NCBI RefSeq assembly: GCF_000224065.1
Contig: NZ_AFWT01000016.1
Location: forward strand, 1-64,000
Direction of reading: 5' to 3'
DNA: 64,000 bases
DNA from: Thiorhodococcus drewsii AZ1
Lineage (GTDB): Bacteria > Pseudomonadota > Gammaproteobacteria > Chromatiales > Chromatiaceae
The translations under genes were made by a program, and so were the position numbers. A model generated the notes under the pieces. It saw only the letters and a program-made list of their open reading frames with translations, had not been told where the DNA came from and did not search any database. Of this stretch, positions 17,545 to 25,083 are shown piece by piece. Numbering within the stretch: the stretch's first letter is position 1; each line of letters begins with the position of its first letter.

Positions 17545-18387
17545 ATGAACCCTACACCGACCCACCTGCTCGCAACCGCCCTCGCCTGCCTGCTGGCCGT
17601 TCCAGCCGCGATCGCCGCGACGCCCCCGGAAGACCAAGCCACCTTCCAGCAGTATTTCAAGCATCGCTTTCCCACCGTCCCGCTCGACGAATTCAAGAAC
17701 GGCTCCTATGCGATCGACCCCATCGGACGCGAAAACTGGGAGGCCATCGAGGAATTCCCGCCCTACGAGAACGCGATCAGCAACGGCGAGATCATGTGGA
17801 ACACCGCCTTCGCCAACGGCAAGACCTACAAAGACTGTTTCCCCGACGGTCCGGCAATCGAGTCCAAATATCCCTATTGGGACAGCGATCGCGGCATGGT
17901 CGTCACGCTCCCACTCGCCATCAACGAATGCCGTGCCAAGAACGATGAAACGCCGCTCAAATACGGCAAGGGCCCAATCGCCGACCTGCTGTCCTACATC
18001 GCCTTCCAGTCACGCGGACAGATCACCAACGTCGTGATCCCAAACGACGATCCGCGTGCCCTGGAGGCCTACGAAAAGGGCAAGCATTTCTATTTCGCCC
18101 GACGCGGCCAGCTCAACTTCTCATGCGCCCAGTGTCACATGGGCAACTCGGGCACCACGCTGCGCACCGAGATCCTCAGCCCCGCCTTCGGACATACGAC
18201 GCACTTCCCCGTGTACCGCTCCAAATGGGGTGAAATGGGCACCCTGCATCGCCGCTTTTCTGGCTGCAACAAACAGGTTCGCGCCAAACCCTTCAAGCTC
18301 CAGGGCGAGGAATATCGCGATCTCGAGTTCTTTCTGACCTATATGAACAACGGCCTCGAACTGAATGGGCCGGGCGCGCGCAAGTGA
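17545..18387 (+). CDS. soxA: SoxA, monoheme type
   Basis: 280 aa with signal peptide (cleavage near AAIAATPP). Only one CxxCH is present (NFSCAQCHMGNSG, C-terminal half). The later FSGCNKQVRAKP contains the conserved Cys that in SoxA ligates the heme and carries the active-site persulfide. Diheme SoxA proteins have a second heme in the N-terminal half; here that position lacks CxxCH, as in other monoheme SoxA proteins. GGGAGGCAAC precedes the ATG, 26 bases after soxX. Confidence 0.94.
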   Translation: MNPTPTHLLATALACLLAVPAAIAATPPEDQATFQQYFKHRFPTVPLDEFKNGSYAIDPIGRENWEAIEEFPPYENAISNGEIMWNTAFANGKTYKDCFPDGPAIESKYPYWDSDRGMVVTLPLAINECRAKNDETPLKYGKGPIADLLSYIAFQSRGQITNVVIPNDDPRALEAYEKGKHFYFARRGQLNFSCAQCHMGNSGTTLRTEILSPAFGHTTHFPVYRSKWGEMGTLHRRFSGCNKQVRAKPFKLQGEEYRDLEFFLTYMNNGLELNGPGARK

Positions 18388-18395
18388 TGCCCGGC

Positions 18396-18417
18396 GCCGG
18401 GGATCCAATGCCCCGGC
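18396..18417 (+). other. Stem-loop between soxA and soxK
   Basis: GCCGGGG (18396-18402), eight-base loop, CCCCGGC (18411-18417), with no T tract. It probably modulates mRNA stability or partial read-through between soxXA and soxKL rather than ending transcription. Confidence 0.5.
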
Positions 18418-18451
18418 CGGCCGAATACGAAAGACGAGGAGACCAAAACAG

Positions 18452-19009
18452 ATGAAGAACCGTCACCATTCCATCGCAGCCATCGTCGCCGCGCTATCGC
18501 TGGGCATCGTCCCCATGACCAGCGCCTGGGCCACGCATCGCACCGAGGCGGAGCAGGCCATCGCGGAAGCCAAGGCGGCCCACGAAAAGGCGGCCGAGGC
18601 CGACGTCGCCTCGCTGGAGACCCAAACCCTGATCGAGCAGGCCGAGAAGCTCATGCCTTCGCGCCAGTTCACCAAGGCCGTCAAGATCGCCAATAAGGCA
18701 AAGATGCAGGACACCTTCGCCTACGAGCAGGCAAGCGGCAGCATCACGACCGACGTGGCCGCCGACCGCAAGGCCAAACAGGCGATCGACGCCGCCGAAA
18801 AGGCGCGCAAGCAGGCCGCCTCCGTCGGCGGAGAATGGCGGGATACAGCCAAGATGATCAAAAATGCAAAGGACCTCGAAAAATCAGGCCGTTTTGAGGA
18901 GGCAACCGAACTCGCCACCAAGGCCCAACATCAGGGTACGCTCGGATACGAGCAGGCCATGGCCGAGAAGGACGCGGACTTCCCGTCCTATGTGCCCAGA
19001 CGGCAATAG
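18452..19009 (+). CDS. soxK: SoxAX-binding protein SoxK, two-repeat form
   Basis: 185 aa with a signal peptide (cleavage near SAWATHRT). The mature protein is almost entirely helical and consists of two copies of one unit: QAIAEAKAAHEKAA...LIEQAEKLMPSRQFTKAV and QAIDAAEKARKQAA...MIKNAKDLEKSGRFEEAT, each ending in AxKAxxQxTxxYEQA. SoxK binds SoxAX and stimulates it. The position between soxA and soxL and the GACGAGGAGACC ribosome site support the call. The duplication is read directly from the sequence. Confidence 0.85.
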   Translation: MKNRHHSIAAIVAALSLGIVPMTSAWATHRTEAEQAIAEAKAAHEKAAEADVASLETQTLIEQAEKLMPSRQFTKAVKIANKAKMQDTFAYEQASGSITTDVAADRKAKQAIDAAEKARKQAASVGGEWRDTAKMIKNAKDLEKSGRFEEATELATKAQHQGTLGYEQAMAEKDADFPSYVPRRQ

Positions 19010-19083
19010 GAATGCCGCAACAACACATCACGAAGGCCATCTCGACCACACACCCGCATTACCTCGTTGGGGAGAATTCCATC

Positions 19084-19758
19084 ATGCGTAGAACACTGCA
19101 TCTGACCACGCTGGTGCTGCTCGCCTGCTTGACGCTATCCATCTCCGCGTTCGCTGGAGACAATATGATCACCCCGACGCTCGAGAGCGTCGAAGCGGTT
19201 TACCAAGGCAAGCCCATCAGCATCTATCGCGGTCACGACCGCGACGCCACCCTGCCCGAAATCTTCCAGAAAACCGATCGCGGCTGCCCGCCCTTCTGCG
19301 TCCAGCCGATCGTCGCCATTGAGGGCGTCGAAACCATCGGCGAACTGGAGGTGCTCGGATACCTCAAACGCATCGCCCAGGGCGAGTCGAACATCATGGT
19401 CGTCGATTCCCGCACACCCGACTGGGTCATGCGCGGCACCATCCCTGGCTCGGTCAACGTTCCCTGGAACAAGATCAGCCGCGACTCGGCCGGCACCTTC
19501 GAGACACCCTCGGAGGCGGACACCTTCGATCACATTCTGGAAGATGAATTCGGAGCCGATCGCAACGCCGAAACCGGCGAGTGGGACTTCAGCGAGGCCA
19601 AAACCCTGGTGCTCTTCTGCAACGGTATCTGGTGTCCCCAATCGACCGCCAATCTCAAGACCCTAGTCGGAATCGGCTACCCGACTTACAAGCTCAAGTG
19701 GTATCGCGGGGGCATGCAGGACTGGGTGAGTGTCGGCCTGACCACGGTCCAACCCTGA
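19084..19758 (+). CDS. soxL: Periplasmic rhodanese SoxL
   Basis: 224 aa with signal peptide (cleavage near AFAGDN). A single rhodanese domain has VVDSRTPDWVMRGTIPGSVN and the catalytic loop VLFCNGIWCPQS, where the first Cys is the sulfur acceptor. The start at 19084 follows GGGGAGAATTCCATC. SoxL is thought to take sulfane sulfur from the Sox carrier toward sulfur globules. It is the last gene of the sox run; soxYZ is not in this window, as expected for organisms with split sox loci. Confidence 0.92.
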   Translation: MRRTLHLTTLVLLACLTLSISAFAGDNMITPTLESVEAVYQGKPISIYRGHDRDATLPEIFQKTDRGCPPFCVQPIVAIEGVETIGELEVLGYLKRIAQGESNIMVVDSRTPDWVMRGTIPGSVNVPWNKISRDSAGTFETPSEADTFDHILEDEFGADRNAETGEWDFSEAKTLVLFCNGIWCPQSTANLKTLVGIGYPTYKLKWYRGGMQDWVSVGLTTVQP

Positions 19759-19874
19759 CCCACAAAACAGCGTTCGCAACGCTCAAACCCGCCGACCGGA
19801 CCCCGGCCGGCGAGGGGGAAGGTTCGTTCCAGCACTACGCGTTTGATCCAATCCACTGTAGAATGCGCCGATTC

Positions 19875-19959
<85 letters not shown>

Positions 19960-19985
19960 AACATCAACGCGATAGACACACATCA

Positions 19986-20008
19986 ACCGGGCTTTGCCCG
20001 GTTTTTTG
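19986..20008 (+). terminator. Rho-independent terminator of tRNA-Leu
   Basis: ACCGGGC, loop TTT, GCCCGGT (19986-20002) continuing into a run of T. Confidence 0.9.
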
Positions 20009-20092
20009 TGCGCTTGAGCGGCCTGAAATCGCGGGTTCAAGCTTTCAAGCGCTTCGTCGAGCGCGAGATCGATGCGATTGGCGCCCTGATGT

Positions 20093-21760
20093 TCACCCGA
20101 TGCCTGTGTCGGCGCACACGACCCGATTGCGCCCGAGCCGCTTGGCTTCATAGAGAGCAGCATCGGCAACGGCCGTCAGCTCCTGGCTGGGGTGGTCGTC
20201 CAGAGCAGCGAGCCCTGCGCTGAACGTGCAATGGAATTGGTCGCCCACGCTGGACAGGTGCAACAGGGAGAATTGCTCGCGCAGCTCGTTCAAGACCTTC
20301 TCGGCGGCCGCGAGCGGAGTATCCGGCATGAGGATGGTGAATTCCTCTCCGCCATAGCGCCCGATGATGTCATAGCGACGCAGTCGCTTGCGCAGCAGTT
20401 GCGCCAGGCTCTTGATGACCCGGTCGCCGACAGGATGGCCATAGGTGTCGTTGATCCGCTTGAAATGATCGATGTCCAGCATGGCGAGCACTAGGGGGGA
20501 ACCGCTCCTGCTCGCGCGCGACGTCTCGGCCTCGACCTGGAGGTCGAAGGCGATCCGGTTGAGCAACCCCGTCAGACTGTCCTGGCGGATGAGGGCGGTG
20601 AGCGAGCGAAAGCGGGCGATCCGCAGCTCGACTGCGCTCACCAGGTAGGTATCGCCGATGGGCTTGGTGAGAAAATCGTCCGCCCCGGTTCCCATCGCAG
20701 ACAATTGCCGCTGACGATCGGACTCGCCGGACAGGAAAACGATGGGCACGCTGGCATAGCGCTCGTCCTGACGGACAATGCGTGCGGCCTCGATGCCGTT
20801 GCAGTCCGGCATGTGCAGATCCATCAAGATCAGCTCCGGATTGACCTCATTGAGGCTGTCGAGCAATCTGCGCGGTTCGCTAATGGCGACGGCATGCATG
20901 CCGGCACCCCTGAGCACCTCGGCGTAGTAGTCGCCGGAGCGCGCCTCGTCGTCGAGGATCAGCACGCGATAGGCGTCCTGAGGCTGCTCGCCGGTGAGCT
21001 TATCGAGCAGGTCGGCCAAGCGGTGGATATCGAGCGGCCTGGTGAGATAGGCGTCGGCCCCGGTGCGCACGGCGGCCAGCCGGCTGTCCCAGTCCCAGCG
21101 ATCGGAGACGATGATGACGGGCGTATGGGTGGCGAGCCGCTGCGTGGAGGGACCGAGCCTCGGATCTGACGAGTGTCCTTCCGTCAGGATCTCATCCGAG
21201 ATGATCGCCACGGGCCGACGGGCATCCAGCATCCTGTCGAGCTGCGTGCGCGCGCACCGAACGACATCCCACCCGAAGTGGCCGAGCTGTTCCGACAGTT
21301 CTGCGGCGACTCGCGGATCGTTTTCGATCAGCAGCAGACAGGGGGCTTGCCCATCCGCCGTCTTCGTCCGGCTGGAGCCGGAGAGGGCGGCGCCGTCCTC
21401 TTCGGCGGTTTCCTGGCCCTCCGCAACCTGTGGCGATTGCGGTTTCAGCATCCGGATACGTGCGCTGATGCGAGCGGCCAATTCGGAGCGGACAGGTCCT
21501 TCCGTCTGGCGGAGCCGCTCGGCCAGACACTCGATCTCCTTGGTGTGGCGACCGAGCGCCGGCTGCCCGAGGGTTCCGGAAGTACCCGCGAGACTGTGCG
21601 CCCGATGAATAAAGCCATCCAAGGCGCTTGGCGGACTTGCAGGCTCCAACGCATGCGACCAGGCCGCCTCCAACTCATAGAGCAGAGTCGGTAGTTCCTT
21701 GAGGAATTGCGCCTCCATCTGGCGCAGTCTCCCGCGACGACTCGGCTGAGATGAAGACAT
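20093..21760 (-). CDS. Hpt-REC-REC-GGDEF diguanylate cyclase
   Basis: 555 aa. Residues ~10-105 form an Hpt domain with phosphoryl His in HRAHSLAGTSGTLG. Two receiver domains follow: the first (LLLIENDPRVAAE, VAIISDEIL) is degenerate; the second (RVLILDDEARSGDYYAE, LILMDLHMPDCNG, FLTKPIG) is intact. The C-terminal cyclase domain has RYGGEEFTIL, an active-type GGEEF. The start MSSSQPS at 21760 follows GGAGAGCC. It is third in a run HK - receiver - this gene, 36 bases after the receiver. It should make c-di-GMP under phosphorelay control. Confidence 0.92.
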   Translation of the reverse strand: MSSSQPSRRGRLRQMEAQFLKELPTLLYELEAAWSHALEPASPPSALDGFIHRAHSLAGTSGTLGQPALGRHTKEIECLAERLRQTEGPVRSELAARISARIRMLKPQSPQVAEGQETAEEDGAALSGSSRTKTADGQAPCLLLIENDPRVAAELSEQLGHFGWDVVRCARTQLDRMLDARRPVAIISDEILTEGHSSDPRLGPSTQRLATHTPVIIVSDRWDWDSRLAAVRTGADAYLTRPLDIHRLADLLDKLTGEQPQDAYRVLILDDEARSGDYYAEVLRGAGMHAVAISEPRRLLDSLNEVNPELILMDLHMPDCNGIEAARIVRQDERYASVPIVFLSGESDRQRQLSAMGTGADDFLTKPIGDTYLVSAVELRIARFRSLTALIRQDSLTGLLNRIAFDLQVEAETSRASRSGSPLVLAMLDIDHFKRINDTYGHPVGDRVIKSLAQLLRKRLRRYDIIGRYGGEEFTILMPDTPLAAAEKVLNELREQFSLLHLSSVGDQFHCTFSAGLAALDDHPSQELTAVADAALYEAKRLGRNRVVCADTGIG

Positions 21761-21796
21761 AAGCGGCTCTCCACAGGGCTTGGGCATGAGATGGCT

Positions 21797-22174
21797 TCAG
21801 ACGAGAGGATGCTGCAGGAGGGCGCGAATCTCCTCACCGAGCCGCATGGGATCGAAGGGCTTGGAGATCACCCCGAGCGCCCCGAGTGCCTTGAGGTACT
21901 CGCACTCCTTCGGCTGAACCTTGGCGGTCATAAAAATGACAGGGGTACGGGCCAGATTCTGCAGCGCCCGCAACTTTTGCAACGTGGTCGGACCGTCCAT
22001 GCCCGGCATCATGACGTCAAGCAGGATGAGGTCCGGTGAGAGTTCCGGGGCACAGGTCAACGCCTCTTCCCCGGAAGCGCACTGAGTCAACCGAAAACCA
22101 CCCTCTTCCAGCGCGAAATCGACAACCTCCCGGATGTCCGGCTCGTCTTCGATATGTAGGATATGCAGTGTCAT
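21797..22174 (-). CDS. Single-domain response regulator
   Basis: 125 aa, a receiver domain only: acidic pocket HIEDEPD, phosphoryl Asp in LILLDVMMPGMDG, Thr in VIFMTAKVQ and Lys in VISKPFD. It has no output domain, so it probably shuttles phosphate from the neighbouring kinase (17 bases upstream) to the Hpt domain of the next gene. Confidence 0.93.
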   Translation of the reverse strand: MTLHILHIEDEPDIREVVDFALEEGGFRLTQCASGEEALTCAPELSPDLILLDVMMPGMDGPTTLQKLRALQNLARTPVIFMTAKVQPKECEYLKALGALGVISKPFDPMRLGEEIRALLQHPLV

Positions 22175-22191
22175 GGTGTGCTCCTAAGACT

Positions 22192-24822
22192 CTAATCCTG
22201 CTCGCTCGTCGGCGGATCTGGCTGCGGATCGGCAACCGTGCCGTCTGAGCTGCGCTCGATCCATTCGGGCAGGTCGAAATAGAAGGTCGTGCCGATCCCT
22301 GCCTGAGAGAGATAGTCGACGCGCCCATTGTGCCGCTCCAGGATCACCTTGGTGATAGACAGCCCCAATCCGGTGCCGCCCTTCTCGCGCGTATCGGAGC
22401 TATCGGCCTGGGCGAAGCGCTCGAAGATGCGGCCCTTGAAGTCCTCGGGAATGCCCGGCCCCTCATCCTGAACGCTGACGCGGAATCCCTCCCCTTGGCG
22501 CCGCAGCCCGATCTGGACCACGGCGCCCGACGGTGAGTACTTCACGGCATTTGAGATGAGATTGGCAAAGACCTGCAGCAAGCGATTGTCGTCGGCCAAC
22601 ACCGGTGCGCGCGTCAGCTCGAAGCACCCCGAAAGCGTCACCTGGTGCTGACGGGCATAGCCCTCATTGGCCTCCAATGCCTGGCCTGCGATCGAGACGA
22701 GATCACAGGGATGGAGATCGAAGTTCATGCGCCCGGAGGTGAGCTTCTCCAGGTCGAGAATATCGTTGATGAGCAAGGTCAGACGGGCACTGTTGCGCTC
22801 GGCCATCTGGAGCAGATTGCGCCCCTTCTCGGGCAGGGCGTCGGCATAGCGTCCGATCACCAGGCCGATCGCACCACGGATGGAGGTGACGGGGGTGCGC
22901 AGCTCGTGACTGACGGTCGAGATGAGTTCGCTCTTCATGCGCTCCAACTGCTTGCGCGCGGTGATGTCGCGCACCATGCCGATAAAGAAGGGCTGACCGT
23001 CGCGCTCGATACGGGAGACCGCCAGCTCCATGGGAAAGGTGTCGCCGTTCTTGCGCCGCCCGGTGAGCTCGCGCGTGTGGCCGATGACCTTTTGCTCGCC
23101 GGTGCGCAGATGGTGGCTCATATAGCGATCGTGAGCGGAGTGATAGGGCTCGGGCATCAGCATGCTGAGGTTGTTTCCGACCACCTCGGCGCCCGCATAG
23201 CCGAAGATGCCCTCAGCGGCCAGGTTGAAGGAGGTGACGATGCCGTCGGCACCCGCCGTGATGATGGCGTCGATCACATTGTCCAGGATAGCCTGCGTGT
23301 GCCGGGACTGATCCTTGAGGGCCAACTCTGCCTGCTTGCGCGCCGTGATGTCGGTGAAGACCGCATAGACCCGGTGCACCCGGCCGCTCACCTCGTCCTG
23401 CCTGGGATAGGCATCGACCAGGATCCAGCGCCATGGCACGGCTCGGTCGTGGCGGATCCCCATCACGACATCCGTGACGGGCGTGCTGCGCCTTAAGGCG
23501 ACCATCACCGGGTACTCGGTGGCGAAAAAGCTGCTCCCATCCTCGTGGACGACCTGCCACAGTGAGTCGACCGAGGTCAGTTCCCGCATCTGCTCCAGGG
23601 TGGTGCCGAGGATGCGCTGCGCGGCGGGATTGGCATCAAGGATGCGCGCGTCGGCGTCGTGGATGACCACGCCTTGTCCCAGGTGCAGGTAGACCGAGCG
23701 GAAACGATCTTCGGACTCCTGGCGTCGGGCGGTCATCTCCGCGGCCAGCGCCAGCGCCTGCGCGCGGCGATCGACCAGCAGGCGAGTGAGGGCAAAAAGG
23801 GCCAGGCTGATGCCGATTCCCAGTCCAAGCACCAGCCAAACGGTCACCGAATCGGTTTCGGCATCGAAGCCCGGTCGGCTGTATAGGTTCAGCGTCCAGG
23901 TACGACCATAGGCATGGATCTGCTCCTGACTGCGATGGCTGGGCTGCAGATTCGACTCATCGGCGTGGTGCTCGGCAGACTCGAACATGAGGGCATTGGG
24001 CTCGGCGTGATCGCTATCGTAGATCCTAAAATCGATCGACCGGCTGCTGCGCTCGCCGAGGATCCCGACCATCAGGTCATCGACGCGATAGGGACTGTAG
24101 ACGAAGCCCCGGAGCGCCTTCCAGCGTGCCTCCACCGTGTCCAGAGGCAGATCGGGCCGATAGATGGGCACGTACATGAGGAATCCGGCCTGCTCCTTGC
24201 CGTGGGTCTCCTGCACCAGGCGGACCTTGCCCGAGATGGTGGTGGTGTTGGTGTCGACGGCCGACTGCATGGCCGCGCGTCGGGTCTCCTGCGAGAACAT
24301 GTCGTAGCCAAAAGCCGCGAGGTTGCGCCCGGAGAAGGGCTCCAGATAAACGATGGCGGTATAGAGCGGACGCGCGCCGGGCGGCTTGACCTGATAGTCG
24401 GGGAAGCCCTGTGCGCGCACTGCGGCGATATGCGCCGCCAGCTGATCGGGCTGGATGACTTGGCTGTAGCCGACACCCAGGATGCCGGGGTAGTTCTTCG
24501 CCAAGCTCAGTCGCTCGACATAGGTGTGCCACTCCTCGCGGGACACCTCCTTGCTGGCGTCGAACAGGCCGGCACCACCGAGCAGGATCTGCTTGTGGTC
24601 GAGCAGACGCTGGGCGATCGCCTCGCGGATCTCGCGGCTGAGCAGCTCGAACTGTCGATTCGCGAGCACCTGTCGCTGTTCGGTCAAGCCGTTCCACGCC
24701 AGCAGAACCGGAAGCAGGGTGGCCAGCAGCACGATCCAGGGGATGAGGCTTCGAATCCCGGCGTTCCCTGCTCGTACGGACTCTGGGGGGGATGAGCGAA
24801 TGGCTTGCGTCCTATCTTGCAT
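22192..24822 (-). CDS. CHASE-PAS-PAS sensor histidine kinase
   Basis: 876 aa. TM1 at ~20-42 and TM2 at ~325-350 flank a periplasmic CHASE domain (GVGYSQVIQPDQLAAHIAAV, FGYDMFSQETRRAAMQSA). Two PAS domains follow (ILDANPAAQRILG; IFGYAGAEVVGNNLSMLMP), then HisKA with VSHELRTPVTSIRGA and an HATPase with NLISNAVKYSPSG, DEGPGIPEDF and GGTGLGLSI. No receiver is attached, in line with the separate one next door. The start MQDRTQAI at 24822 has TCGGAA upstream. The CHASE ligand is unknown. Confidence 0.92.
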   Translation of the reverse strand: MQDRTQAIRSSPPESVRAGNAGIRSLIPWIVLLATLLPVLLAWNGLTEQRQVLANRQFELLSREIREAIAQRLLDHKQILLGGAGLFDASKEVSREEWHTYVERLSLAKNYPGILGVGYSQVIQPDQLAAHIAAVRAQGFPDYQVKPPGARPLYTAIVYLEPFSGRNLAAFGYDMFSQETRRAAMQSAVDTNTTTISGKVRLVQETHGKEQAGFLMYVPIYRPDLPLDTVEARWKALRGFVYSPYRVDDLMVGILGERSSRSIDFRIYDSDHAEPNALMFESAEHHADESNLQPSHRSQEQIHAYGRTWTLNLYSRPGFDAETDSVTVWLVLGLGIGISLALFALTRLLVDRRAQALALAAEMTARRQESEDRFRSVYLHLGQGVVIHDADARILDANPAAQRILGTTLEQMRELTSVDSLWQVVHEDGSSFFATEYPVMVALRRSTPVTDVVMGIRHDRAVPWRWILVDAYPRQDEVSGRVHRVYAVFTDITARKQAELALKDQSRHTQAILDNVIDAIITAGADGIVTSFNLAAEGIFGYAGAEVVGNNLSMLMPEPYHSAHDRYMSHHLRTGEQKVIGHTRELTGRRKNGDTFPMELAVSRIERDGQPFFIGMVRDITARKQLERMKSELISTVSHELRTPVTSIRGAIGLVIGRYADALPEKGRNLLQMAERNSARLTLLINDILDLEKLTSGRMNFDLHPCDLVSIAGQALEANEGYARQHQVTLSGCFELTRAPVLADDNRLLQVFANLISNAVKYSPSGAVVQIGLRRQGEGFRVSVQDEGPGIPEDFKGRIFERFAQADSSDTREKGGTGLGLSITKVILERHNGRVDYLSQAGIGTTFYFDLPEWIERSSDGTVADPQPDPPTSEQD

Positions 24823-25083
24823 ACCAAATTTCCGAGATGTTTTGCTGTAACCCACGCAGCATTCTTGGATTCGATCGACTCCCTGATCTGCCGAAACGGC
24901 GCGAAAACAGCCGCATCACGGAATCGTACGTACGTCCCCAACAGCTACGTGCGATACCTCGGGCATCGACCGCCCGTGATCAAGGATGCTCGGGTTACTG
25001 CGACCGCGCCCGGTCGTCGTCGGTCTGCACGCCTGATCCGAGCCATTCGTCCATCAAGGCATGTCAATTCACTCAGAGACGAC

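Noticed and set aside
19772-19786. AGCGTT-CGC-AACGCT hairpin after soxL as a terminator
   Set aside because: Six-base stem without a T tract; too weak to call.
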